DNA from: Ignavibacteria bacterium UBA7675
GTDB taxonomy: Bacteria > Bacteroidota > Ignavibacteria > Kapaibacteriales > UB7675
Assembly (NCBI GenBank): GCA_002483085.1
Contig: DLHF01000053.1
Location: forward strand, 1-52,942
Length of the DNA stretch: 52,942 bases
Direction: 5' to 3'
A program made the position numbers and the translations under genes. Of this stretch, positions 43,007 through 52,942 are shown in pieces. How positions within the stretch are numbered: the stretch's first letter is position 1; every line of letters starts with the position of its first letter. Under the pieces are notes generated by a model, which searched no databases, had not been told where the DNA came from, and saw only the letters and a list, made by a program, of their open reading frames with translations.

Positions 43007-46000
43007 GTGAACCATAGTAGTGGTATGGTTATGTTTTGTCGGGCCGCCGTGTGCGGTCTGCTCGTGCTGATAAGCATTATCTGCGGCAGTGGTACTGCAC
43101 AGGCTATGAGCGTCGCTGATGCGGCTGCTGCTAATGCCTTTGCGTTCTCCTGTCTTTCGGTAGAGCAGTCGATGCTGCGCAATGCGTGGAATAGTCCTGT
43201 GTATATAGGTCTGTTCGGCGTTGCGCTGGCAATGGGACCTTTGCAGGATGCCGATAGTGCCAATGGCCTAAAGCCGGAAGGGAGCCTGCTCGCTCCTCCT
43301 GATTCCAGCCGCTATCGCTCAGCGGGAAGCGGGGCTCGTACCCGTATTAATAAGCTGGGTGCTCCACCACCTGCCGGGTATGTGTACTCAGCTACCCCCG
43401 ATTCCGCAGGCTCTACTGTGCGTGTAGAAGAAACATTTGCCGATTATCAGTACAGCCTTCCACAGACAATGTCGCTGGACGAATACCTCGACAGGCGAAG
43501 TAAATATCTGCGCCAGAAAGCATGGGACTCGCTTACTACGCAATACGATCTCAGCAAGGCGCTCGACGGCGAAAGCATTGCCGACATTATCGGGCGGGCT
43601 ACAAATATTGCTATTCCTATTCCCGACAACCCGCTCCTCGGCATTTTTGGCAAGCCGGAGATCAGCATCAATGTTAATGGCGAAGTGAATGTGCGCGGCG
43701 GCTGGCGTTGGGATTCGCAAAACCTCGGTACGGCATCAGCACTTGGGCAGACGCAGTCGGGCCCGATTTTCTCGCAGGATATTCAGGTGAACGTGAGCGG
43801 GCGCATTGGCGATAAGCTCAAGCTCGGCGTAAACTGGAATACAAAAGAGCAATTCGAGTTTAATAATACTTTCCGCATTGGTTTCGACGGCTACGACGAC
43901 GATATTATCAAGCGCGTAGAAGCGGGGAATGTACAGCTACAGACTCCTGCTACTCTGATCGGCGGAAGCCAAGCGCTGTTTGGTGTACGCGCCGATTTCC
44001 AGTTCGGACCACTGTTCCTAAAAACAATTGCTTCGCAAAAGCGCGGCCAACGCCGCTTTGTGTCGCTTACTGGCGGAAGTCTGAAACAGCCGTTTGGCCT
44101 GCGCGCATACGACTACGCCGAGAACCACTTCTTTCTCGACAATGCCTACAAGCAGATTTACACCGAATACTACAGGACCTCCCCTCCGGCAAATCCCCGT
44201 CCGAATACTGATGCTGGGCGCACGGCTAACAAGCTGACGGTGAAGGAGCTTGAAGTCTGGATGTCTACCACCACTCCCCAAGAGCAGGCGGTGGCCAAGC
44301 CCGGCGTGGCATATGATACACTGAATCCGATTCCGATCAATACAGCCTATCCCGCGAACCTCTATCCCCCGCCGATAACCGTACCGGGAAAAATTGTGCA
44401 AGGGCGCTTCGTAAAGCTGGAAACGCGCCAGTACGAATTCGATCCTATTCTCGGTACACTTACAATTTTCAACCTGAACAAAAGCAAAACCTATGCAGTG
44501 GCCTATCGCGTAGAGAACGAAGTGATCGACCAGCCCAACACCGGGACGTCGGATGACCTCGTGTACGGAACTTTTGCTAAAAGCGTCGGCGACAGTGGAG
44601 CGGTTATTCTCAAGCTCGTGTATGCACAGGGGTTTCACCCGGGCTTCGATACGCTGTGGAGCCGCCAGATGAGAAATATTTATCAGATCGGCCCCACGAA
44701 TGTGAATGTGAACGAGACCGATATCAATGTCTGGTACTTCAGCCCGAAAAACGACTCCACGGACGTGCTTCCGGGCACGAATGAAAAGCTCGTAAGCCTG
44801 CTGCGCGTAGATCAGGTGGCCAATGGCAGCAACGCGCCTCCTGCCGACGGGGTATTCGATACCCAGACCGGCTATTTCTTTAACGCGGCACGCGGCGAGA
44901 TTACCTTTCCTATGCTCGAACCGTTTGGCAGCTTCTTGGATCAGAATGGGCAGTCGGCATATGCCTACAATGCAGTGTATGATACTACCAAGGAAGTTGC
45001 GCGGCAGCAAACCCAGTTCGACAGATTCCTGATAGGCGGGCAGGCTTCTGGAACAGCAGGCAGCCGCATTGCTCTGCCCAGTGGCTTTGGCTTGTCGCCC
45101 GGAAGTGTACGCGTAACACTGAACGGACGCCAGCTCCAAGAAGGGCGGGACTACACGGTAGAATACTACTCCGGCCAAATCACGCTTACGGCGCCCGAGG
45201 CTACGCTGCCCGGTGCAAATGTGAATGTGGAATACGAGCAGAACGATATCTTTAATATCAGTACACGGACACTTGTGGGGGCGCGAGCCGACTTCGACTG
45301 GAAGACCATTCTGCGCTCGCGCGATCTGAAGCTCAATCTCGGTTCTACGTTTATGAGCTACGATCAGTCGTTAGTCATCGACAGGGTGCGCGTGGGCGAC
45401 GAGCCGGTGAGCAATATGATGTTCGGATTCGACGGTACTTTAAACTGGGATAGCAAATGGCTGACCAAACTCGCCGATGCACTGCCGTTCTACGACACGA
45501 AGGACCCCTCTTCGATAGAACTGCGCGGCGAATGGGCGATGATGCTGCCCGATCCCAATAAGAAAAAATCAGATATTCCCTCCGACGACGGAGCATCAGT
45601 TGCGTTTGTCGATGACTTTGAAGGCGCGCAATTGTACATCCCGCTGGGGCTCACGCCTACACAGTGGACGTATTCCTCGCCTCCTGTCGACGAAGGAATT
45701 GCAGGTGAAGACCTGCTGAGATCGCTGTATCGCGGGCGCATGTACTGGTGGCGTTACTTTATTGGCCGCACGCCTGCCACAGATGTGTACCCAAACAGAA
45801 GTACATTAAATGGGAGTTCGAACATCAGCGAGCTTCTGATACGCTTCGACCCGGAATACCGGGGGATTTACAACCCGAACCCGGAATACCTCGATAAATC
45901 TGCCTTTACCGATCAGTCTAAGCCACAATTGTGGGGCGGTATGATGCGCCTGCTCTCGTCGTTCAACACGAACTTCGATGCGCAGAATGTGGATTACATC

Positions 46001-49000
46001 GAAGTGATGATGTATGTAGAGACCGACAGTACAGAATTAGGCAAAGCTCAGATGTTTATCGATCTTGGGCAGATCAGCGAAGATGTGATTCCCAATGGCG
46101 AAACCAATACGGAAGACGGTATTACCCAAGCTAGCCCGATCATCAACGGTATCGTAGATGCGGGAGAGGATGTCGGTCTCGACTCGTTGGACAACGAAGG
46201 CGAGCGGCGTGTATATCCCGGTCCGTTGGCCTCGGAAGATGACCCGGCTCGCGATGACTTCTCTTTCGACTTCAACAAGCCGGCAGCCGATCACAGACCG
46301 GAGGATTTCATTCGCTACAACAATCACCAGGGCTCGTCGGGCTCGTCGCAGGGGCAGTTTCCCGACACGGAAGTGCTCAACCGCAACAACGGCAGCCAGA
46401 TCATGCGCGACAACAGTTACTTCAGCTATGAAGTAAAGCTCGACCCCAATCCGGCTACCAACTCGCAGATTGTGGGGAGCAACAACGGATGGAATTTATA
46501 CAGGATACCCATTCGCGGCCCGCGTAATACAGTAGGAAATCCGTCGTTTTCGAATATTCAGTACGTGCGTGTGTGGTTCAAGGGCGGGCGCGTGCATGCT
46601 CGTATTGCCGATTGGCGCTTGGCTGGATCGTACTGGCAGCGCTTTACTAATCTGCCGAGCGGCCAGACCGATACAACGCTAAACGTGGCTTTTGTGAACC
46701 GCGAAGAAAACAGCGGTCCTCCCGACTACTACTCGTTGCCTCCGGGCGTAAACCCGCCAACACAGCAGGGCGGCACCAACAACGAGCGTATTGTGCTCAA
46801 CGAGCAGTCGATAGCCATTACTGTAGAAAACCTCCGCTATGGCGACGAGCGCACGGCTGTGCGATTCTTCCGCCCGATGGATGTGTTTTACTATAAAGAG
46901 CTAAAGTTTTTTATCCACGGCGACGGCACGATGCCCGACAGAGTCAACAGCCGCGCCGAGGCTCCCGCTATTGCTTACTTGCGCTTTGGTACCGACTCGC
47001 TGAACTACTACGAGTACAGCAGGCCGCTGCTTCAGGGCTGGCAGGACTTGAAAGTGGTACTCGAACAGCTCACTGCTATCAAGCAATTGCGCGCACTCAA
47101 CAGCGACCAGCAGCGCCAGGAATTTCCAGTTCCCAACGACCCGCTCGCGCGCTTTGCCGTGCGCGGAAATCCCTCGCTTACACGCGTGCAATTTGTAGGA
47201 CTTGGCTTGGCTAATCCAGCAGAGCGGTTTCCGAATTCGCTGACGACCACGATGTGGGTGGACGAACTCCGCCTTGTTGATGCAGAAAGCACAAGCGACT
47301 GGGCGGCGGTACTTTCGTCGGCAGTAAAAATAGCCGATCTTGGAAGGGTAGACTTCTCCTTTAACAGAAGCAATCCCAATTTCCACCGCTTGGAAGAGCG
47401 TTTTGGTAACCGTGTGCAAACGACGAACTGGAGTATGAATGCCAGTGCGTCATTAGAAAAATTCTTCTCAAAAGATTGGTACGGTACGACAATACCCGTG
47501 ACATATACGCACAGCGAATCGGTGCAAGACCCGCTGTTTGTATCGCAGAACGATATTAATATTGAGGAAGCTGCTGCTGCTGCCAAACGCCAGGCATTAG
47601 ACCAAGGAGCGACTGAAGAAAAGGCGCGCGAAGACAGCGTAGCAGAGCGCACCCGTTCGCAGACGATTATTGTACAGGATCAATGGGCTGTTACGGGGTT
47701 GCGCATTGGGCTGCCCAGCAAAAAGTGGTTTATACGCGATACATTTAATAAACTGACCTTTGGTTTCAACTACAACCAGCAGTTTGAACGATCTCCTGTA
47801 GTGGCCGAGCGCTTCCACTGGCAATGGCAGTTTACTGGCAATTATGCCGTTACTATTCCGCCTGATTATAATGTGCAGCCCTTGAAATGGCTGGAAGGTG
47901 TGCCAATTCTGGAAGCCTATAAGGATTATAAACTATCATTCGCACCCGGTAATTTCTCCAGTGCGCTTAGCCTGAACCGGGGTCGAACCACTGAGCAATC
48001 GCGCTTTCTCGACGTGCCCAGCCCTGTACTTCGCGAGTTCTCCGCACAGCGCCAGGCGCAATTTAGCTGGAAGCTCGCCGAGAATGGACTTCTGAATCCT
48101 ACACTGGATTATTCGCTGAGCGCTACGAGCACATTGGTGCCATTAGAATTAGACGGTAATCAGCACCAGCGCGCCAGTGGCGATATCTTTGGCGATATGT
48201 TCTTTAACGATGGTAAAATTCTCAACCTCGGTGAAGATTCGCGCTACACACAAGCCTTTACGCTGAACTTTAAGCCGAAATTTCCTCCGCTGCTCGGCAT
48301 TGATAAATACTTCGATGCTACCGGGACATTTACGACCAACTACAACTGGGAAGACAGGCTGTCGAAAGACCCGAATTACAGAGACATTAGCAAGTCGGCC
48401 ACATGGGATAATACGATACGCTTTGGCCTTGGTATCAGCCTGCGAAGTATGAGCGACGTATGGTATGGCAAAAGCACTCCTTTGCGCGGCCCCAAAAACC
48501 CGGCTGCTGATTCTACTGCTTCGGGCGACAGAGGAGTCATCGGCGGAGTTCTCGACGTTATCAAGTTTGTGTTCTTCGACTACGACAAGGTAACTATCAA
48601 TTTCAACCAGACGAACAATTCGCAGAATCCCGGTATTCTCGGCGGTCCAGGTATTACGAACTTTTGGGCACGAGCTCCTTTTGGCCGTGAGCAGGAGACG
48701 ATTTACGGTCCGACTGCGGCCTACCAGCTCGGCCTTATTGGCAGTCCGCATGGTAGCTTTGCCCTGAGTAGTTCCAGTGCTTTTCCCTTTTTCCGCTTTG
48801 AGACTTCGCCCGGCGTGCGCGCTGCTAATGCGAGCTTGTTAGACAACTTCAGCCAGCAGAGTGGTCTGGAAATGCGCACATCCCGACCTTTGTGGCCCGG
48901 CGCTACATTAGAACTGAACTGGAGGTCGCAATTCCGATATAACAAGAACCAAAAAATCCTGACAGACGACGCTGGTATTCCCTCGTTTTCAAATATCGTA

Positions 49001-49894
49001 GTGGAAGAGGGCTACAATCGTACATTTATTAGTATGCCGGACTTCTTGCTGCTGGGGGCATTCGATAATACCGTAGAGCATGTCGTGAACTTGTATCGCG
49101 AACGCCGTACAGAGATCGAACAGCAGACACCGGGCGACACCGTGCGGCGCAACCAACTGCTACTCGACGCTTTGGCCAACTCATTCGAACAGGGATTGGA
49201 GGCGTTTAGCTTCTTCCCGGATGCTGTGCGCCAGATCATGCCCCATGTGAACTGGGCCGTGCGCTGGAATGGACTAGAAAAATGGAGCCTGTTCGATGGT
49301 CTTGCCCGCAGCATCAGCATAGAGCACCGCTATACATCGACATATCAGAAAAATATACGCACGACCGACCAGGGGCGTGCTGTAGAGTCGCAGCAGGTAG
49401 ACCTCGGGTTCGAACCGCTGATTGGTATCAGTATGCAGTTCGACGAGAAAAAGCTCGACGGCAACTTGACGGGAAATGTGCGCTATAATACCAAAACTGG
49501 GTACCGGCTCAATTCGTCGGCGCGAGCTACCATTTCCCGCGATGATACACAGGAACTGTCGATACAGGCTTCTTATAACAAGCGCGGCTTCGAGTTCCCA
49601 CTGTTTGGTCTATCGCTGCAAAACGACTTCGAGCTCAGCTTCCAGGGTACGTATCGCCGAACCAAGCGCGCTACCTACGATGTGAATAATTACGACAGCG
49701 AGGGGGGGCGTACACTCGATGGCACAACGCAGATAATTGTGGAGCCGCGCGCACGCTATTCTATCAGCCGCCAAGTAACTGCTACGGCGTTTTTCCGGCA
49801 TGAAGCCAATCTGAGCGAAGGAGCCGCCCAGCCGGGTAACAGCACAACCCAGGTGGGCATCGATCTCAAAATCTCTATTTCCGGTGGCCGATAG
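43007..49894 (+). CDS. sprA: SprA, outer-membrane translocon of the type 9 secretion system
   Basis: Predicted 2,295-aa protein, the usual length for SprA (gliding-motility and T9SS channel, a 36-strand beta-barrel). The N-terminal hydrophobic segment (AAVCGLLVLISIICGSG) is the signal peptide. Family blocks include LGIFGKPEISINVNGEVN, FRIGFDGYDDDIIKRVEAGN, LFGVRADFQFGPLFLKT and, later, VDDFEGAQLYIPLG and NGWNLYRIPIRGP. The GTG at 43007 has a good AGGTGA ribosome-binding site; ATGs at 43025 or 43031 are alternatives that shorten the signal peptide's N-terminus. Its product would export T9SS cargo such as the pectate-lyase-like protein encoded on the other strand upstream. Other T9SS genes are not in the window. 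Confidence 0.96.
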   Translation: MNHSSGMVMFCRAAVCGLLVLISIICGSGTAQAMSVADAAAANAFAFSCLSVEQSMLRNAWNSPVYIGLFGVALAMGPLQDADSANGLKPEGSLLAPPDSSRYRSAGSGARTRINKLGAPPPAGYVYSATPDSAGSTVRVEETFADYQYSLPQTMSLDEYLDRRSKYLRQKAWDSLTTQYDLSKALDGESIADIIGRATNIAIPIPDNPLLGIFGKPEISINVNGEVNVRGGWRWDSQNLGTASALGQTQSGPIFSQDIQVNVSGRIGDKLKLGVNWNTKEQFEFNNTFRIGFDGYDDDIIKRVEAGNVQLQTPATLIGGSQALFGVRADFQFGPLFLKTIASQKRGQRRFVSLTGGSLKQPFGLRAYDYAENHFFLDNAYKQIYTEYYRTSPPANPRPNTDAGRTANKLTVKELEVWMSTTTPQEQAVAKPGVAYDTLNPIPINTAYPANLYPPPITVPGKIVQGRFVKLETRQYEFDPILGTLTIFNLNKSKTYAVAYRVENEVIDQPNTGTSDDLVYGTFAKSVGDSGAVILKLVYAQGFHPGFDTLWSRQMRNIYQIGPTNVNVNETDINVWYFSPKNDSTDVLPGTNEKLVSLLRVDQVANGSNAPPADGVFDTQTGYFFNAARGEITFPMLEPFGSFLDQNGQSAYAYNAVYDTTKEVARQQTQFDRFLIGGQASGTAGSRIALPSGFGLSPGSVRVTLNGRQLQEGRDYTVEYYSGQITLTAPEATLPGANVNVEYEQNDIFNISTRTLVGARADFDWKTILRSRDLKLNLGSTFMSYDQSLVIDRVRVGDEPVSNMMFGFDGTLNWDSKWLTKLADALPFYDTKDPSSIELRGEWAMMLPDPNKKKSDIPSDDGASVAFVDDFEGAQLYIPLGLTPTQWTYSSPPVDEGIAGEDLLRSLYRGRMYWWRYFIGRTPATDVYPNRSTLNGSSNISELLIRFDPEYRGIYNPNPEYLDKSAFTDQSKPQLWGGMMRLLSSFNTNFDAQNVDYIEVMMYVETDSTELGKAQMFIDLGQISEDVIPNGETNTEDGITQASPIINGIVDAGEDVGLDSLDNEGERRVYPGPLASEDDPARDDFSFDFNKPAADHRPEDFIRYNNHQGSSGSSQGQFPDTEVLNRNNGSQIMRDNSYFSYEVKLDPNPATNSQIVGSNNGWNLYRIPIRGPRNTVGNPSFSNIQYVRVWFKGGRVHARIADWRLAGSYWQRFTNLPSGQTDTTLNVAFVNREENSGPPDYYSLPPGVNPPTQQGGTNNERIVLNEQSIAITVENLRYGDERTAVRFFRPMDVFYYKELKFFIHGDGTMPDRVNSRAEAPAIAYLRFGTDSLNYYEYSRPLLQGWQDLKVVLEQLTAIKQLRALNSDQQRQEFPVPNDPLARFAVRGNPSLTRVQFVGLGLANPAERFPNSLTTTMWVDELRLVDAESTSDWAAVLSSAVKIADLGRVDFSFNRSNPNFHRLEERFGNRVQTTNWSMNASASLEKFFSKDWYGTTIPVTYTHSESVQDPLFVSQNDINIEEAAAAAKRQALDQGATEEKAREDSVAERTRSQTIIVQDQWAVTGLRIGLPSKKWFIRDTFNKLTFGFNYNQQFERSPVVAERFHWQWQFTGNYAVTIPPDYNVQPLKWLEGVPILEAYKDYKLSFAPGNFSSALSLNRGRTTEQSRFLDVPSPVLREFSAQRQAQFSWKLAENGLLNPTLDYSLSATSTLVPLELDGNQHQRASGDIFGDMFFNDGKILNLGEDSRYTQAFTLNFKPKFPPLLGIDKYFDATGTFTTNYNWEDRLSKDPNYRDISKSATWDNTIRFGLGISLRSMSDVWYGKSTPLRGPKNPAADSTASGDRGVIGGVLDVIKFVFFDYDKVTINFNQTNNSQNPGILGGPGITNFWARAPFGREQETIYGPTAAYQLGLIGSPHGSFALSSSSAFPFFRFETSPGVRAANASLLDNFSQQSGLEMRTSRPLWPGATLELNWRSQFRYNKNQKILTDDAGIPSFSNIVVEEGYNRTFISMPDFLLLGAFDNTVEHVVNLYRERRTEIEQQTPGDTVRRNQLLLDALANSFEQGLEAFSFFPDAVRQIMPHVNWAVRWNGLEKWSLFDGLARSISIEHRYTSTYQKNIRTTDQGRAVESQQVDLGFEPLIGISMQFDEKKLDGNLTGNVRYNTKTGYRLNSSARATISRDDTQELSIQASYNKRGFEFPLFGLSLQNDFELSFQGTYRRTKRATYDVNNYDSEGGRTLDGTTQIIVEPRARYSISRQVTATAFFRHEANLSEGAAQPGNSTTQVGIDLKISISGGR

Positions 49895-50432
49895 AAAAAA
49901 TGGCAAGGATAACTTTTTACCTTTTATTGGGGTAAATTTCTTATTTTGCGTTTTGTTCAGAAACTGTATTCCCAATGGTACTGCCCGGACATTGGTTCTT
50001 ATATCCCTCGTAAATACGGGGAGTATGGAAGGCTCCCGACAACAATAGTCCAAATCTGAAAAGGGAACGCCTGATTTTACCGATCTTATCAGGTGTATGA
50101 TTGCTGTTGCTGTATGTGTACTGCAACACCGCGATAAACTTTGGAATACTTCTCACATATTCTCATGTTAAAGCTCCCTGTGCCATGCCCTTATAGAGAG
50201 GAAAAGCTCTTATAGATTCATGATTGGAAGAGCCTGTCAACATAGTCTTAAGATTTTCACTGGTAGATATAAGGCAATGTTAATTAATTGTAACCTTTTT
50301 TCTTGGGTCGGATTCCTTGAACGCAGTATTGCATGATGCCTTTGCTGCGTCCCCGGCAACTGTGACATCAGTAACGCGAGTCCCTATATACTATTTATTA
50401 TCACATGATTTAATCATTACAGGAGAGTGTTA
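49895..50432. other. Gap of 538 bases
   Basis: No gene is seen. TTTACC/GGTAAA (49916-49921 with 49931-49936) is a weak hairpin after sprA, followed by T-rich sequence. ATGATTTAATCAT at 50405-50417 is a perfect 13-base palindrome just upstream of the AGGAG at 50421-50425, and may be an operator. The rest holds nothing recognised. Confidence 0.5.
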
Positions 50433-52942
50433 ATGAGAAAATTATTCTATCTCGCCTGCTTGGCTCTAACCGCGATTGCTTTGCTTGTGCCTGCTAATCA
50501 GGCCGATGCACAATCGTACTTTACAGTTCGGGGGCCAAATGGTGACAGCTTTGTGCAACCGGGGGCTAACTACCCTTGGGAAACACCCTTCAATGAGTAT
50601 TATTATACCACGAGCAACCAGTATCTGATCAAAAAAGAAGAGCTGATAGCTGCGGGTATGTCGGGTGGCCAAATCGTTTCGATTGGCTTTTATCTCGGAA
50701 ACGTTGGCACCGGCTGGGTTCCCCGCCAGTGGACACTGAAAATGAAGCAGACAACGCTGACGGCGATCACTGCTTTCGACAATGGTACGGACTTTACAAC
50801 AGTGGCCTCGATTCCCAACTACACTCCCACCCCTAATGGTCTGAGCCGCTACACACTTGCCCAGCCGTTCCAGTGGGATGGCCAATCCAATCTGCTAATT
50901 GATGTATGTAGCTATCGCGGCAGTTATACATATAACTTCGCCGATTTCCGTGCTACATATACTCCCTACAGTTCTACGGTGGGATATTATCAGGACGGTG
51001 GAGATTACTGTCCTACACAGCGCCCTACGTGGACAACTTCTACAATGCGTCCTGAGTTTGAGATCGGTCTTATCACAGGGATAGAAAAATCGTACCCCGA
51101 TGATGTTGAGCCTCGCCGCATTCTTCGCTCTGGCGTGGTTTACGCTACTTCGCCCAATCGTCCTTCTCTGTCGTTCCGCGCAACGGCGGGTTTGTCTGTT
51201 AATCTTACCTACAAAATTGTAGGCCCCCTGCCCGGTACTAATGTCATTTACACAGCTACACAGAGTGGCTCTGCTTTGATGAAAGTGACACCGGCGGTAT
51301 CGGGATTGTACACACATGAATTTACCGAAGCAACAGGTCCGGCTGCTGGTGCAAATGGCGCCCTGAACCTGACCAACATTCCCGGCGGTACGTATCGTGT
51401 GGAAGCTACCTATGAGAGCCCCACATCTGGACTGCGCCCCTGGAACAAAGAATTCTTGATTACCTACAACAACGACATGTCTGTTCGCGAGATTATCTCT
51501 CCGTACAGCAACGCTGAACCTCGCCGTTTCCGCTATCCTTTAGATATTCCGCTGCCTATCGCTGCACGTTTCCAGAACGTGGGTCTGAATACGGCAACAG
51601 AAATCGAAGTGAAAGCCGAAATTCGCAAAAGTGGTACATTGGTGTATCTCGCTGTTGATACGCTGCGCGGCCTGAATATGGCCACCGGTGATGCTGTTAG
51701 CTACGATTTCCCGAACTTCAATGGTCTTACTGTAGCTGGTGAGTACGATCTGAAAGTTTGCAGTAAACTGATCAAAGGTATTGTAGACGGCGTTGAGAGT
51801 GTCGTGAATGATCAGCAAATCGCGAACGACTGTCTGCCTAAGACATCAGAATCCTACAAGTTTGAAGCAGCTTACGAGGTTGATGTTGCGGCTCATTCCA
51901 TTATATCGCCCTCCAATGGCTTTAACATTTGTGCCAATCGCCCGTTCAAAGTGCAAGGTGTATTCTTCAACAACGGTATTGCCGATGTTTCGTCGGTTCC
52001 TGCCGACATGAATATCTACCGCCTGCCCGGTCGCACACTTGTAAAAACGCTGAAAACCAGTGTGTCTGATGTTCCGATCAACCAGCAAGCTCAAGTGCTC
52101 TTTAGCGAGTCACTGTCGCTCGACCCGGGTAGCTATGAAGCCGAACTTGTTGTAGGCTACAATGCCCAGATTGATCCGGTGCAATCAAACAACCGTACCA
52201 GTACATTCTTTACCGTTAGCCCTTCGCTGAGCGGAGAGTACGAAGTTGGCGCCGGTCGTGACTTCCCGACGATTCAGTCAGCCGTAGACGCGCTGTATTC
52301 CTGCGGTGTTAGTGGGCCGGTAACGTTCCTGCTTACAGATGCTGACTACTCAGTAGGCGATATCAATTCGAATGCTCCGGCTATTGATCTTTCATCGAGA
52401 ATCCTCGGTGTGAACGCAACGAACACTGTTACATGGCGCCCCGCTCCTACCCAACTGGGTACACGCGGCGCTGTAACAATTACGCTGAAATCTAGCTCTG
52501 GTATCGGTATTCGTTGTATGCAATCCCTTTCGCCCACAATCGCAGGTTCTATTGTACGCGAATTCCCGAACAAGCAAAATGCAAATGCTTCTGGTTATGT
52601 AATATTCGACGGTGGCCAGTACAAAGCTATGCGTCTGCGCCTGCAAACCAATGCTAAACACGGCCAACGCGCTGTTGTGTACATCGGTCGCGGTGCTTCC
52701 AACTACACGATCCAGAACTGTCTTATCGACAATGCTCCGAGTTCCTCGGTGAGCTATGCCGTTTCTCTGCCCAAGCAGAAAATCACATCGACCAGCTTCA
52801 CTTACGAAGAGGATATCCGCACTGATGGTAGCACCTACAGCGCAGGTATCGTGATTCGTAATACCGTCCCGGCGAACCGTACTGGCAACAACAGTGAAGG
52901 TCTGGATACGCTGGCAAACATGAACAACAAAATTGTTGGTAA
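50433..52942 (+). CDS. Large secreted surface protein (partial, runs off the window)
   Basis: An open frame of at least 836 codons reaches the right edge with no stop. It begins MRKLFYLACLALTAIALLVP and has an AQ cleavage site (ADAQSYF), so it is exported. The first 220 residues contain a domain with IVSIGFYLGNVGTGWVPRQW and TYNFADFRATYTPYSST. Later residues contain RGVSGP-type segments (ALYSCGVSGPVTFLL), preceded by GEYEVGAGRDFPTIQSAVD, which are typical of right-handed beta-helix repeats in large T9SS surface proteins of this phylum. AGGAG at 50421-50425 supports the start. A C-terminal sorting domain would be expected outside the window. It is encoded downstream of sprA and may be its cargo; that is inference. 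Confidence 0.85.
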   Translation, partial: MRKLFYLACLALTAIALLVPANQADAQSYFTVRGPNGDSFVQPGANYPWETPFNEYYYTTSNQYLIKKEELIAAGMSGGQIVSIGFYLGNVGTGWVPRQWTLKMKQTTLTAITAFDNGTDFTTVASIPNYTPTPNGLSRYTLAQPFQWDGQSNLLIDVCSYRGSYTYNFADFRATYTPYSSTVGYYQDGGDYCPTQRPTWTTSTMRPEFEIGLITGIEKSYPDDVEPRRILRSGVVYATSPNRPSLSFRATAGLSVNLTYKIVGPLPGTNVIYTATQSGSALMKVTPAVSGLYTHEFTEATGPAAGANGALNLTNIPGGTYRVEATYESPTSGLRPWNKEFLITYNNDMSVREIISPYSNAEPRRFRYPLDIPLPIAARFQNVGLNTATEIEVKAEIRKSGTLVYLAVDTLRGLNMATGDAVSYDFPNFNGLTVAGEYDLKVCSKLIKGIVDGVESVVNDQQIANDCLPKTSESYKFEAAYEVDVAAHSIISPSNGFNICANRPFKVQGVFFNNGIADVSSVPADMNIYRLPGRTLVKTLKTSVSDVPINQQAQVLFSESLSLDPGSYEAELVVGYNAQIDPVQSNNRTSTFFTVSPSLSGEYEVGAGRDFPTIQSAVDALYSCGVSGPVTFLLTDADYSVGDINSNAPAIDLSSRILGVNATNTVTWRPAPTQLGTRGAVTITLKSSSGIGIRCMQSLSPTIAGSIVREFPNKQNANASGYVIFDGGQYKAMRLRLQTNAKHGQRAVVYIGRGASNYTIQNCLIDNAPSSSVSYAVSLPKQKITSTSFTYEEDIRTDGSTYSAGIVIRNTVPANRTGNNSEGLDTLANMNNKIVG

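Noticed and set aside
44018..45178. 386-aa antisense frame within sprA
   Set aside because: The sense strand encodes well conserved SprA blocks; the antisense product has no family match.
1..52942. tRNA, rRNA, riboswitches, defence systems, phage genes
   Set aside because: I looked for CCA-ended cloverleaf-like stretches, rRNA signatures and typical defence or phage gene families and saw none. Small RNAs cannot be excluded by eye.

Overview
The window looks like chromosome of a Gram-negative bacterium of the Bacteroidota/Chlorobiota (FCB) group. The seen evidence is a full-length SprA (outer-membrane translocon of the type 9 secretion system, T9SS), a pectate-lyase-like protein with a T9SS C-terminal sorting domain, a MurE with the meso-diaminopimelate-type DNPR motif, and a large surface protein of the 'GVSGPVTF' beta-helix type. 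Many starts carry clear Shine-Dalgarno sequences, which is unusual for classical Bacteroidetes. A Kapabacteria/Ignavibacteria-like lineage is therefore a reasonable inference, but it is not proven.

Region 1 (1-22.2 kb) is a single-direction surface-glycan locus: an AsnB-type amidotransferase, a short NeuB-like nonulosonate synthase, a GT2/NeuA-like fusion, two SpsF-type cytidylyltransferases, several SAM methyltransferases, a GT-B-like protein, a Gfo/Idh/MocA dehydrogenase and a DegT aminotransferase. It ends with two very large fusion proteins: 960 aa (TPR plus two methyltransferases) and 2,648 aa (six glycosyltransferase domains, one methyltransferase and TPRs in one chain). Most genes overlap or nearly touch, so they probably form one or two transcription units that build, methylate and polymerise a nonulosonate-like glycan.

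Region 2 (22.2-25.6 kb) starts with a decayed, frameshifted IS4-type transposase on the minus strand. It is followed by an AT-richer cassette (NmrA-like reductase, aldo/keto reductase, AraC regulator) that looks horizontally acquired. A remnant of a second NmrA gene lies between the reductase and araC.

Region 3 (25.6-35.4 kb) is looser accessory sequence: a poorly coding 1 kb stretch, a small acidic secreted protein, two paralogous secreted proteins (one with a thioredoxin-like CxxC domain), a lipoprotein, a GlxA-type AraC regulator divergent from a RibD-like reductase, and an ArsR regulator with two SRPBCC proteins under a pair of perfect operator palindromes.

Region 4 (35.4-52.9 kb) holds a GAF-containing methyl-accepting protein, a pectate-lyase-like T9SS cargo behind a GT4 glycosyltransferase, a solitary murE, sprA, and the first 836 codons of a large secreted protein that runs off the right edge.

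Two dispersed stem-loop repeat families, named here R1 and R2, occur about ten times in the gaps between genes. Three times they appear in the fixed order R2-R1. They are the most structured signal in the window not explained by known features. No tRNA, rRNA or CRISPR array was seen.
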